Assembly (NCBI GenBank): GCA_031547305.1
Contig: JAVBSC010000043.1
Span: 1 to 25,430 of the forward strand
Source of the DNA: JAVBSC01 sp031547305
GTDB lineage: Bacteria; Desulfobacterota; Desulfovibrionia; Desulfovibrionales; Desulfovibrionaceae
Reading direction: 5' to 3'
DNA: 25,430 nucleotides
A model generated the notes under the pieces. It searched no databases. It was given only the letters and a program-made list of their open reading frames with translations, and was not told the DNA's origin. The translations under genes and the position numbers were made by a program. Of the stretch, positions 15,686 to 22,350 are shown in pieces. Within the stretch, counting starts at the first letter, position 1, and each line of letters starts with the position of its first letter.

Positions 15686-16177
15686 ATGGATATACGCTAT
15701 AAAATACTTCTGGCACTGGCCTTGCCGGTGATCGCCCTGGACCAGCTAACCAAGAAGCTGGTCCTGGATCATCTTCCCCTGCACAGTTCACGGCCAATCA
15801 TTGACGGCTTCTTTAACCTGGTCAGCGTGCGCAATACCGGCGCGGCCTTCGGCCTGCTCGGAGCGCAAGGCGGCTGGCAGTTCTGGCTCTTTGCCGGGGC
15901 CGCCATCCTGGCCGTGGCAGTGATTCTCTGGCTGGCCAAAAGCGCCGCTCCCCGCAGTTGGGAGCTCTTTTGCGGCCTTGGCCTGATTCTGGGCGGAGCC
16001 GTTGGCAACTTCATCGACCGCCTGCGTTATCGGGAGGTTGTGGATTTTCTGGATTTCTATATAAACAACTGGCACTGGCCGGCATTTAACGTGGCGGATA
16101 TAGCCATCTGCTGCGGCGCCGGCCTGCTGGCCCTGTCCATGTGGCGGCAGCCGGGCGCGGAAGTTGGAAATAAGTAG
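15686..16177 (+). CDS. lspA: Lipoprotein signal peptidase (signal peptidase II)
   Basis: Inner-membrane aspartic protease cleaving signal peptides of diacylated prolipoproteins. It has 163 residues, the normal length, with about four membrane helices. Family motifs: LDQLTKKLV, VRNTGAAFGLL, GLILGGAVGNFIDRLRYREVVDFLDF and WPAFNVADIAI. The likely catalytic aspartates are those in VVDF (about 120) and FNVAD (about 138), both present. The ATG at 15686 has only a weak upstream AAGATA, but homology starts there. The window's lipoproteins (16540, 21702) are natural substrates. Confidence 0.95.
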   Translation: MDIRYKILLALALPVIALDQLTKKLVLDHLPLHSSRPIIDGFFNLVSVRNTGAAFGLLGAQGGWQFWLFAGAAILAVAVILWLAKSAAPRSWELFCGLGLILGGAVGNFIDRLRYREVVDFLDFYINNWHWPAFNVADIAICCGAGLLALSMWRQPGAEVGNK

Positions 16178-16186
16178 GGGAGCCGT

Positions 16187-16390
16187 ATGAATGCCTTCCA
16201 TCTGATCCTGCTGGCTCTTCCAATTTTACCGAATCTGTGGTCTATTTGGCACGCTTTCCACCATAGTTTTTCTTCGGCGCAGGAGCGCCTGATCTGGGTT
16301 TGCGTCGGGGTCTTTGTTCCGGTCATCGGGGGGATTGCCTATATTTTGTTCGGCAGAAAACGCGTGACCGGCCCTTGGCGGCAATATTGA
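16187..16390 (+). CDS. Small PLDc_N-domain membrane protein
   Basis: 67 residues with two hydrophobic helices (about 3-20 and 37-56) joined by WHAFHHSFSSAQERLIWVCV and ending in FGRKRVTG. This is the phospholipase D-nuclease N-terminal (PLDc_N) pattern, found alone in many small bacterial membrane proteins of unknown function. The ATG has GGGGAG 5 bases upstream and is 9 bases after lspA, so it is co-transcribed. The catalytic HKD region of PLD enzymes is absent. D. vulgaris has a similar small gene after lspA, as I recall. Function unknown. Confidence 0.82.
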   Translation: MNAFHLILLALPILPNLWSIWHAFHHSFSSAQERLIWVCVGVFVPVIGGIAYILFGRKRVTGPWRQY

Positions 16391-16502
16391 ATGCCTTTGA
16401 GCGGATGAACTTTAAGATGCCGGCGCAGGCTGTAACAGCGAAACAAGTTTCGCATGCGCCCACGCGGCGGCCATGGCCGGGCATTTCAAAGTTGAAATTC
16501 CC
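16381..16502 (+). repeat. Dispersed intergenic repeat, copy B
   Basis: Same block order as the minus strand of 6777-6902: GCAATATTGA, CTTTGAG, AGCGAAACAAGTTTCG, GCGCCCACGCGGCGGCC, CATGGC, then a near-perfect hairpin GGGCATTTCAA (16479-16489) / TTGAAATTCCC (16492-16502) with 10 of 11 pairs. It fills the gap between the PLDc_N gene and the lipoprotein gene and overlaps the last codons of the former. An in-frame extension of the downstream ORF through it (from 16300) is not real coding sequence. Confidence 0.6.
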
Positions 16503-16539
16503 TAACTTCCAATCCGGTTCTATCCGGGGGAGCTTTTTG

Positions 16540-17415
16540 ATGAACAGACTTGTCAAGCCGGCCATTGGTCTTGCGGCGGTTATGAGCCTGACTTCCTGCG
16601 TCAGCGGCAAAGGCGACATTGATGCTATTTACGCCCGCCTGAATCAGCATGAACAACAAATCATGACCCTGAATTCCCAGGTCGGGCAGGTGGAAAACGT
16701 GCTCCCCGGCCAGGCGGAAACCTGGTCCCAGGTACAGTCCATGCGCCAGGATGTGAACACACTCAAGGGGCAGATGGATACCATGCAGGCCCAGGGCTCG
16801 GCCCAGGCCGGCGGCGACATGGCCCAGCTTCGAGCCAGGGTGGATCGCCTGGAAACAGCCGTGCGCCAGGTCGCCTCGGAACTGGGCCTGAACGTGGAGG
16901 CGCTTAACGCCCCACTGCCTGACGCCGGCACGACTCCGCCCTCCGGCCAACCTTATACCACCCCCCCAGGAGGGGGAGCGCCGGTCGCTCCCGGCGGCGG
17001 CGTGCCGGTGCAGCCGCAAGGCACGGCCCCGCAGGCCGTGGATACGGCCACGGCTTTGTACAATTCCGGCACCAAGGCCTTCAGTGACCGGCGCTACAAA
17101 GACGCGGTCAGGGATTTTTCCGACTTTGTAAAAGCCTTCCCCAACCATAACCTGGCCAGCAACTCATACTTCTGGCAGGGGGAATCCTATTACCAGCAGA
17201 AGGATTACGCCAACGCCGTGCTGGCCTACAATCAAGTCATCGAAAAATACCCCGGCAGCGGCAAGCTCCAGTCTTCCATGCTCAAGCAGGGCATGGCACT
17301 GTACTATGCGGGTAAAAAGGACGCGGCCAAAGTGCGCTTGAACGAGCTTGTCTCCAAGTACCCCAAGAGCCCGGAAGCGGAACGCGCCAAGAAGTTTCTG
17401 TCCAACCCGAGCTAA
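16540..17415 (+). CDS. CpoB/YbgF-like lipoprotein with coiled coil and TPRs
   Basis: I start at ATG 16540 (MNRLVKPAIGLAAV), with GGGGGAG 7-8 bases upstream, giving 291 residues. It has a lipoprotein signal peptide with lipobox LTSC and the acylated Cys at residue 20. Residues about 25-115 are Gln-rich and coiled-coil-like. Then comes a Pro/Gly-rich linker (about 125-165), then TPR repeats to the end (SGTKAFSDRRYKDAVRDF, QGESYYQQKDYANAVLAYN, YYAGKKDAAKVRLNEL). This order matches CpoB/YbgF, the periplasmic partner of the Tol-Pal system coordinating outer-membrane constriction with peptidoglycan synthesis. Here it is a lipoprotein and is not next to tol-pal, so the role is inferred. It follows lspA, its presumed processing enzyme. 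Confidence 0.85.
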   Translation: MNRLVKPAIGLAAVMSLTSCVSGKGDIDAIYARLNQHEQQIMTLNSQVGQVENVLPGQAETWSQVQSMRQDVNTLKGQMDTMQAQGSAQAGGDMAQLRARVDRLETAVRQVASELGLNVEALNAPLPDAGTTPPSGQPYTTPPGGGAPVAPGGGVPVQPQGTAPQAVDTATALYNSGTKAFSDRRYKDAVRDFSDFVKAFPNHNLASNSYFWQGESYYQQKDYANAVLAYNQVIEKYPGSGKLQSSMLKQGMALYYAGKKDAAKVRLNELVSKYPKSPEAERAKKFLSNPS

Positions 17416-17448
17416 GTATTTTCTCCGGGAGATGGCAAAATTATGGAC

Positions 17449-17551
17449 TAACGGCATGGATTTCCGCTTTCGCTGGAATGACGGGGGGAAATCGCAACAC
17501 GGCGGAATTGCCAATCCGTTATTCCAGCGAAAGCGGAAATCCATGCCGTTA
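17449..17551. repeat. Perfect 31-bp inverted repeat, dRS3-like arms
   Basis: The left arm 17449-17479 and right arm 17521-17551 are exact reverse complements over 31 bases. Five more pairs inward include one G-U, giving a 36-bp stem and a 31-base loop. Each arm contains the imperfect palindrome ATTCC-AGCGAAAGC-GGAAAT, close to the dRS3-type small repeats (ATTCCCN8GGGAAT) of Neisseria and related elements elsewhere. It lies between the CpoB-like gene and the NIL-ferredoxin gene. There is no T run, so a terminator role is unproven. It looks like a small mobile or recombinogenic repeat pair. Confidence 0.85.
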
Positions 17552-17649
17552 TCGTATTATTCAAGTCTGCTCAAACGTCTTAGGCCGGCTTTTCCGGTTG
17601 AAAGCGCGGGGCAGGACGTTCCAAAATAAAACTGCATTTAGGATTTACA

Positions 17650-18084
17650 ATGAACGACCGCAATAAAGCCTACAGAAAGATCATCCACCTGAACTTCCCC
17701 CCGGAGCACGCCGGCAACCCGGTTATGTGCCACCTGGTGCGGCGCTACGATATTACGTTCAATATTCTTAAGGCGCGCATCAGCCCGCGCCGCGAAGGCT
17801 ACCTGACCCTCCAGATCGAAGGGGCGGAGGAGAGCTGGCGCGAAGCCATGGGCTACCTGAATGAGCAGGGCATAAAGGTTGATTACGCGGCCCAGCGTAT
17901 CTCCCGCGACGAAGAAGCCTGTATGCATTGCGGCATGTGCACGGCCATCTGCCCGGCCGGCGCCCTTTATAACGAGCGGGAAAACCGCCGGGTGGGCTTT
18001 GACGCCGAGCAGTGCACCGCCTGCGGCCTGTGCACCACGGTCTGTCCGGTCCGGGCCATGCAGGTGGACGTGGAGGTGGACTGA
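17650..18084 (+). CDS. NIL-domain dicluster ferredoxin
   Basis: 144 residues. The N-terminal NIL domain (about 8-80, including VMCHLVRRYDITFNILKARISP) is of the type found in methionine ABC transporter ATPases. The C-terminus binds two [4Fe-4S] clusters: CMHCGMCTAICP (Cys 91, 94, 97, 101) and CTACGLCTTVCP (Cys 122, 125, 128, 132). Such NIL-ferredoxins are common in sulfate reducers and methanogens and are linked to sulfur or methionine chemistry; the exact partner is unknown. AGGA lies about 8 bases before the ATG. A PilZ gene starts 4 bases after the stop, so the two are coupled. Confidence 0.92.
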   Translation: MNDRNKAYRKIIHLNFPPEHAGNPVMCHLVRRYDITFNILKARISPRREGYLTLQIEGAEESWREAMGYLNEQGIKVDYAAQRISRDEEACMHCGMCTAICPAGALYNERENRRVGFDAEQCTACGLCTTVCPVRAMQVDVEVD

Positions 18085-18088
18085 GCCC

Positions 18089-18619
18089 ATGGAAGACAGA
18101 CGCAAATACGCCCGGGTCACCACGCACTTTTTCGGCCGTTTCCGAGTTCTCAACTCCCACAGCGAGCCCCAGATCTGCGCTGGAGCTTTTTGCAGCACCG
18201 GGCACGCGGTGCGGGAAATCTTCGCTTCCCAGTCACAACTGCCGGAGTCCGTAACCAAGTTTTTGCTGGAGCTTGACAACAAGTTGGAATCCGTGCTCGG
18301 CATCCTGCGCAAGGACGCTCTGGAAGAGTTGTTTTCGCATAAAATGCGCGTGCTGGACATCAGCGCCGGCGGCATAGTCATGCAGACCGATTTCCCGTTG
18401 GAAATCGGCCAGTACCTGGAAGTAGTCCTGCACATGGGGGATTTCCCCTTCCGCATGGCCTCCGGAGTCGGCCGGATCATCCGCCATGCGGACAAGGGCG
18501 GCAATAAAGGGCTGGTCCTGGAATTCACGGACCTGCGCGAAGAGGATCGGGAAGAAATAATCCACTACGTCTTCCAGGAAGAGCGGCGGAAATTGCGGAA
18601 GCAGCGGCTGGAGGAGTAG
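18089..18619 (+). CDS. PilZ-domain protein with helical insertion
   Basis: I start at ATG 18089 (MEDRRKYARVTTHFFGRF), giving 176 residues. Upstream in-frame sequence overlaps the ferredoxin gene and is not credible. Both c-di-GMP-binding motifs are visible: RxxxR as R5-KYA-R9 and DxSxxG as DISAGG at 90-95. In a standard PilZ domain these motifs are about 20-30 residues apart. Here about 80 residues separate them, including a likely long helix (VTKFLLELDNKLESVLGILRK). This resembles tetrameric PilZ proteins such as XC_6012 of Xanthomonas, which carry inserted helices. The C-terminus is a charged helix. Likely a cyclic-di-GMP receptor; target unknown. Confidence 0.82.
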   Translation: MEDRRKYARVTTHFFGRFRVLNSHSEPQICAGAFCSTGHAVREIFASQSQLPESVTKFLLELDNKLESVLGILRKDALEELFSHKMRVLDISAGGIVMQTDFPLEIGQYLEVVLHMGDFPFRMASGVGRIIRHADKGGNKGLVLEFTDLREEDREEIIHYVFQEERRKLRKQRLEE

Positions 18620-18625
18620 GCTGGC

Positions 18626-18805
18626 TCACCCCATTGGTTCAAAGGCCTTTTTTGTCGCTCCACAGACCGGGCAACGCCAGTCTTCCGGCAGATCTTCGAA
18701 TTTCACGCCCTTGGGAGTTTTGCTCTTGCGGTCGCCGCGGTCCGGGTCGTATATATAGCCGCAGTTCACGGTTTTGCAGCGCCACATGTCTTTGGGCTCG
18801 GACAT
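18626..18805 (-). CDS. Rubredoxin with CX4C first motif (Rd2-type)
   Basis: 59 residues from ATG 18805 (MSEPKDMWRCKTVNCG), with AGGAG 7 bases upstream. An ATG at 18838 would add 11 residues without a ribosome-binding site. It is a small electron carrier with one Fe(Cys)4 centre: Cys 10, 15, 45 and 48. The first pair is spaced CX4C, not the normal CX2C; this spacing is described for Rd2 of D. desulfuricans. The rest is normal rubredoxin (GYIYDPDRGD, EDWRCPVCGATK). It is 54 bases downstream of perR and probably co-transcribed, suggesting peroxide or oxygen defence. Confidence 0.92.
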   Translation of the reverse strand: MSEPKDMWRCKTVNCGYIYDPDRGDRKSKTPKGVKFEDLPEDWRCPVCGATKKAFEPMG

Positions 18806-18859
18806 AAGAACTCCTGTGTTTTTGCGGTGAGCGGTCATGGACTTTGCCGGAGCCGGCGG

Positions 18860-19240
18860 TCAGGCGCAGTCCTGGCACAGACCGTAAAATTCCAGGCGGG
18901 CTTCGGTAACGGTAAAGCCGGGCACCCGCATGTCCGGCAGGGGCGGCAGGGGCACTTCCGGCATGACGTCGCTTACCCGGCCGCATTTACGGCAGCGCAC
19001 ATGCTGGTGCGCTTTGGTGTTGCCGTCAAAGCGCTTTTGCTCCCCGGCATGCTCCAGCTTCAGGATGGCTCCGCTTTCCGTCAGAAAATCCAGATTGCGG
19101 TACACTGTTCCCAGGCTGATGCGCGGCAGAGCGCGCCGCACCATGCCGTATATCTCGTCGGCCGTCGGGTGGCTGCACACATTGCGCAGCTCCTGCAAAA
19201 TCAGAGCCCGCTGTTTGGTCATACGTGTGTTTTGTGACAT
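18860..19240 (-). CDS. perR: Fur-family regulator, PerR-type
   Basis: 126 residues. N-terminal winged helix: MTKQRALILQELRNVCSHPTADEIYGMVRRAL, then the Fur-family core GTVYRNLDFLTESGAI. Metal-site region FDGNTKAHQHVRCRKCGRV supplies His/Asp ligands and a CxxC. A second CxxC (CQDC) sits at the very C-terminus, so the structural Zn(Cys)4 site is complete. Its short length, the GTVYRNL type and the adjacent rubredoxin gene favour PerR over Fur or Zur. GAGG precedes the ATG at 19240. In D. vulgaris perR is followed by rubrerythrin and rdl; rubrerythrin is absent here. Likely autoregulated through the box near 19262-19272. Confidence 0.86.
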   Translation of the reverse strand: MSQNTRMTKQRALILQELRNVCSHPTADEIYGMVRRALPRISLGTVYRNLDFLTESGAILKLEHAGEQKRFDGNTKAHQHVRCRKCGRVSDVMPEVPLPPLPDMRVPGFTVTEARLEFYGLCQDCA

Positions 19241-19261
19241 TTATTACCTCTATGTTATGCT

Positions 19262-19298
19262 TATTGCGAATAGTTATCAACAATATGAACTTTGTCAA
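19262..19298 (-). promoter_or_regulatory. perR promoter with possible Fur/PerR box
   Basis: On the minus strand a perfect -35 TTGACA (19298-19293) is followed, after 17 bases, by AACTAT (19275-19270). TATT-GCG-AATA at 19262-19272 overlaps the -10 end and is a plausible centre of a PerR-type operator, though outer symmetry is only partial. It lies 30-58 bases upstream of the perR ATG. Confidence 0.5.
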
Positions 19299-19349
19299 GA
19301 TTAAAGCTGGGCCGGTGAATCAGCAGCTTAATGGCTGCCATAACCCGGC

Positions 19350-21515
19350 TTGCAGGCGGTTTTTGCTGTGAAGTTGTCAGTTGAGCGTTTGGTGCCGGTT
19401 GTTGGGGATCTTCGGCGTTACAAAAAAAATCTTTTCCGGGCGGATTTTCTGGCCGGCCTGAGCGTCTGCCTGGTGCTGGTGCCCCAGTCCATGGCCAATG
19501 CCCAACTGGCCGGCCTGCCGGCGCATTACGGCCTGTACGCCGCCACCCTGCCCATGATTCTGGGCAGCGTGTTTTCCTCCAGCCGCCAGATGTGCACCAG
19601 CCTGGTGGCGGTAATCGCAATGCTTACCGCTGCCGCGTTGGAGCCCCTGGCCCTGACCGGCACGGCCGGCTACATAGCCTATGCGGTTGTCCTTGGCCTT
19701 ATGGTCGGCCTGATCCAGTTCGGCATGGGCGTTTTCCGCCTGGGCGTGCTGGTGAACTTTTTGTCCCAACCGGTCATCAGCGGCTTTACCAACGCCGCGG
19801 TCATTCTGATTGCCCTTTCCCAGCTTGGCAAGGTGTTCGGGGTTACGGTGGAAAACGCCACCTATCAGTACGAAACGGTTTTTCGAGTGCTGGTGGCCGC
19901 CGCTACACAAACCCACTGGCCTTCCCTGTGGCTGGCCCTTCTGTCCGGCGGGATCATTTTCATAACCCCGTTTTTTACCCGCCGCATTCCCGCGATCCTT
20001 TTGGCTGTGGCTGTGACCACATTTATTTCCTGGTACATCGGCTTTGACCGTTCCGCGGTAGTGCCTTTTGAGGCCGTGAAATCGGAAAGAGCCCAGCGCC
20101 TTCTGACCGCCCTGAGCGTGGACCGGGCTTCGTTGGTGGCCCTGGGCGAGGAGCGCGCAAGGCTGGAGGCGGAATCTTTGGACGCCCGCAAAAAGCAGCG
20201 CCCCGGACTGGCTCTGGAACTGAACTACCAGATTAATGTTCAGAACCTGGCCATACAGCGGCTGCGCGATAAAATAAGCCTGACCAGGGATGAGATGCGC
20301 GCCATGCGCTTTGTCAGCCAGGGGACGGGCAACGATCTGAAGATGTACGATCAGGGCAAGGAGCCGCAAAACGCGTTGCCCAGCCAGACCTGGCGGCTGA
20401 AGCCTTCCGGTGCCGCCTCCGGACGGGAAGCTTTATTCACCAGCGGCGGAGAAGTGGTGGGCAAAATTCCGGCCGGCCTGCCGGATTTGTTTTTTCCGGA
20501 AATGAATGTGGACGTGTTCGGCCGGCTTTTTCCCTTTGCCCTGGTCATTGCCTTCATCGGCCTGGCCAGCTCCATTTCCATTGCCAAGACCATGGCCCGA
20601 ATCAGCGGCGAGCGCGTGGACCCGAACCAGGAACTCATTTCCCAGGGCGTGGGCAACCTGAGCAGCGCCTTGCTCCAGGCCGGACCGGTTTCCGGATCTT
20701 TTTCCTCTTCGGCCGTAAACTATTCATCCGGGGCTAAAACAAGAATCTCCAGCGTCTTTGCCGGGTTGTTCGCTCTGCTGGTGCTGCTCTTTTTTACCCC
20801 GCTGCTGTATCATCTGCCCCAGTCCGTGCTGGCCGCCGTAGTCATCTGCTCCATGCTGCACCAGGTGCACCTGGACCTGTTCCGCCGGGACTGGCAGGTG
20901 CGCTGGCAGGACGGCCTGATCGGCATCATCACCTTCGTGCTCACGCTCCTGGCCGCCCCGCGCCTGGATTTGGGCGTATACGTCGGGGTACTGCTTTCCG
21001 TGGCCCTGATCTTTTACCGATCCTTGCATCCGGACATAATCTCTCTTACTTGCGGTCCGGGCAACCGCGCGGTGGACGTAAAATCCATCGGCACCAGGGA
21101 ATGCCGGCACATCGCGGTGCTGCGCTTTCAGCAGGCCCTTTTTTTCACCAGCAGCGCGGCTCTGGAAAATTACATCCTCCAGCGGCTTTCCGAACAGCCT
21201 GAGCTAAAGCACATCCACATGGTTTGCACAGGCATGAATTCCATAGACGCCTCTGGCGAGGAATCGCTGCTTTCACTGGTGCGCTGGTTGCACAAGTCCG
21301 GGGTGGGCATTTCTTTTAACGGCCTGAACGAGCAGGTGGAGGACGTGCTGCTGCGCTCCGGCGTCATCGCGGCCGTTGGCCGCGACAACGTCTTCCACAC
21401 CATGCACGAGGCCATAACGGAAATCCACCGCCGGGTAAGCAACGAATCCTGCGGCGACTGCCCATGGGATTCTTTCTGCGCTATGCCGGAGCCTATTAGA
21501 GATGTCAGGCTGTAG
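19350..21515 (+). CDS. SulP-family anion transporter with STAS domain and large insertion
   Basis: Inner-membrane SulP/SLC26 transporter; sulfate is a likely substrate in a sulfate reducer, but bicarbonate or other anions are possible. It has 721 residues, against roughly 550-600 usual. Core motifs: FRADFLAGLSVCLVLVPQSMANAQLAGLP, QPVISGFTNAAVI, GKIPAGLPDLFFPEM and the helix region starting FPFALVIAFIGLASSISIAKTMA. A C-terminal STAS domain (about 590-700) contains MNSIDASGEESLLSL. Residues about 235-365 are an extra, charged, probably coiled-coil segment between a membrane helix and the conserved GKIPAGLP motif. The TTG at 19350 gives the longest frame; GTG at 19368 is an equally possible start with a weak AGGCGG site. 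It is divergent from perR. Confidence 0.88.
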   Translation: MQAVFAVKLSVERLVPVVGDLRRYKKNLFRADFLAGLSVCLVLVPQSMANAQLAGLPAHYGLYAATLPMILGSVFSSSRQMCTSLVAVIAMLTAAALEPLALTGTAGYIAYAVVLGLMVGLIQFGMGVFRLGVLVNFLSQPVISGFTNAAVILIALSQLGKVFGVTVENATYQYETVFRVLVAAATQTHWPSLWLALLSGGIIFITPFFTRRIPAILLAVAVTTFISWYIGFDRSAVVPFEAVKSERAQRLLTALSVDRASLVALGEERARLEAESLDARKKQRPGLALELNYQINVQNLAIQRLRDKISLTRDEMRAMRFVSQGTGNDLKMYDQGKEPQNALPSQTWRLKPSGAASGREALFTSGGEVVGKIPAGLPDLFFPEMNVDVFGRLFPFALVIAFIGLASSISIAKTMARISGERVDPNQELISQGVGNLSSALLQAGPVSGSFSSSAVNYSSGAKTRISSVFAGLFALLVLLFFTPLLYHLPQSVLAAVVICSMLHQVHLDLFRRDWQVRWQDGLIGIITFVLTLLAAPRLDLGVYVGVLLSVALIFYRSLHPDIISLTCGPGNRAVDVKSIGTRECRHIAVLRFQQALFFTSSAALENYILQRLSEQPELKHIHMVCTGMNSIDASGEESLLSLVRWLHKSGVGISFNGLNEQVEDVLLRSGVIAAVGRDNVFHTMHEAITEIHRRVSNESCGDCPWDSFCAMPEPIRDVRL

Positions 21516-21553
21516 GCGCTGAAAAAAATAATTTCTCAGGCGCGGTATTCGCC

Positions 21554-21611
21554 TAAGATAGCGCCAGGGGAGCCATGCCGGGCGTCGGATGGCTCCCCTG
21601 GCGCTATCTTA
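21554..21611. terminator. Very long perfect hairpin after sulP
   Basis: A perfect 23-bp stem (21554-21576 with 21589-21611) and 12-base loop, 39 bases after the sulP stop. Core arms are GATAGCGCCAGGGGAGCCAT and its complement. The only T-rich tail is CTATCTTAATAAC. It probably ends the sulP transcript but is unusually long and could be a palindromic element or a 5' structure for the downstream genes. Confidence 0.65.
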
Positions 21612-21630
21612 ATAACTTGAGGATAATACT

Positions 21631-21705
21631 ATGCTTACTGTCAGATCAAAATTAAGTTTTTTTGCCGTGTCCATGATTCTGGGCATCATGGCTGGTGATG
21701 TATGA
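21631..21705 (+). CDS. Possible 24-residue membrane peptide or leader ORF
   Basis: ATG 21631 to TGA 21705 encodes MLTVRSKLSFFAVSMILGIM then AGDV, a basic start and a hydrophobic helix. GAGGATAA lies 7-8 bases upstream, a good ribosome-binding site. The stop overlaps the ATG of the lipoprotein gene (ATGA), so translation may be coupled. The sequence resembles the N-terminus of a chemoreceptor or signal peptide, so a truncated gene remnant is an alternative. Confidence 0.45.
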   Translation: MLTVRSKLSFFAVSMILGIMAGDV

Positions 21706-22277
21706 GAAGAAAGAACCTACTCGTCTGGCCTTCCACTATTCTTGTTGTGGCTCTGCTGACATCTTGCGCCGGCATGACCGGCATATCCGATGACACGCAG
21801 AAGGAACTGGTCTCCAAAGCGCGTATTTCGCTGGAGGAACTGTATGCTTCAACGCCGGAGGCCAGGGAACTGCGGGCTCGCTCCAGCGCTATTCTGGTAT
21901 TTCCTGACATCTTCAGGGCCGGCCTTCTGGCCGGAGGCTCCGGAGGCAACGGAGTCCTGCTTTCACCGGACGGGGAGGTGCTGGGGTATTATAATGCGGC
22001 CTCAGCCTCTTACGGGTTGCAGGTGGGAGCTCAGAGTTATTCCGAGACCATGTTCCTGACTACGAAGGAAGCGCTTGAATATATCGACAGCAGCTCCGGC
22101 TGGTCTATCGGCGCCGGCCCTACCGTGGTCGTCATGAATGCGGGCCTGGCAAAAGATCTTTCGTCCACCACCCTTCAATCGGATATCTATGCCTTCATCT
22201 ACAACCAGGGAGGGCTTATGGGCGGACTGGCTTTGCAGGGGCAGAAAATCACCAAACTGCACGCGCTTCTGCCCTGA
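21702..22277 (+). CDS. SYLF/YSC84-domain lipoprotein
   Basis: 191 residues. Signal peptide MRRKNLLVWPSTILVVALLTSC with lipobox LTSC and acylated Cys at 22. The rest matches the bacterial SYLF (Ysc84) lipid-binding family: SSAILVFPDIFRAGLLAGGSGGNGVLL, YYNAASASYGLQVGAQSYS, SIGAGPTVVVMNAG and the C-terminal IYAFIYNQGGLMGGLALQG. The family binds phosphoinositides in eukaryotes; in bacteria these are envelope lipoproteins of unknown role. The only start signal nearby is the upstream 24-codon ORF, with which the ATG overlaps by 4 bases. It ends before a strong bidirectional hairpin and is convergent with ddh. Confidence 0.9.
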   Translation: MRRKNLLVWPSTILVVALLTSCAGMTGISDDTQKELVSKARISLEELYASTPEARELRARSSAILVFPDIFRAGLLAGGSGGNGVLLSPDGEVLGYYNAASASYGLQVGAQSYSETMFLTTKEALEYIDSSSGWSIGAGPTVVVMNAGLAKDLSSTTLQSDIYAFIYNQGGLMGGLALQGQKITKLHALLP

Positions 22278-22293
22278 TGCTTTGCTATCCGCC

Positions 22294-22337
22294 GTCCATG
22301 AAAGTCCCCGCTCATGCGAGCGGGGACTTTCATGGAC
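22294..22337. terminator. Bidirectional terminator between SYLF gene and ddh
   Basis: Perfect 20-bp stem, arms 22294-22313 and 22318-22337 (GTCCATGAAAGTCCCCGCTC and its complement) with an ATGC tetraloop. It lies 17 bases after the plus-strand lipoprotein gene and 13 bases after the minus-strand ddh stop, so it likely serves both. No T tract beyond the stem. Confidence 0.75.
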
Positions 22338-22350
22338 TGTCCGCCTTTGC

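Noticed and set aside
16300..16539. N-terminal extension of the CpoB-like ORF
   Set aside because: It runs through the PLDc_N gene and the non-coding repeat; the lipoprotein signal and ribosome-binding site fix the start at 16540.
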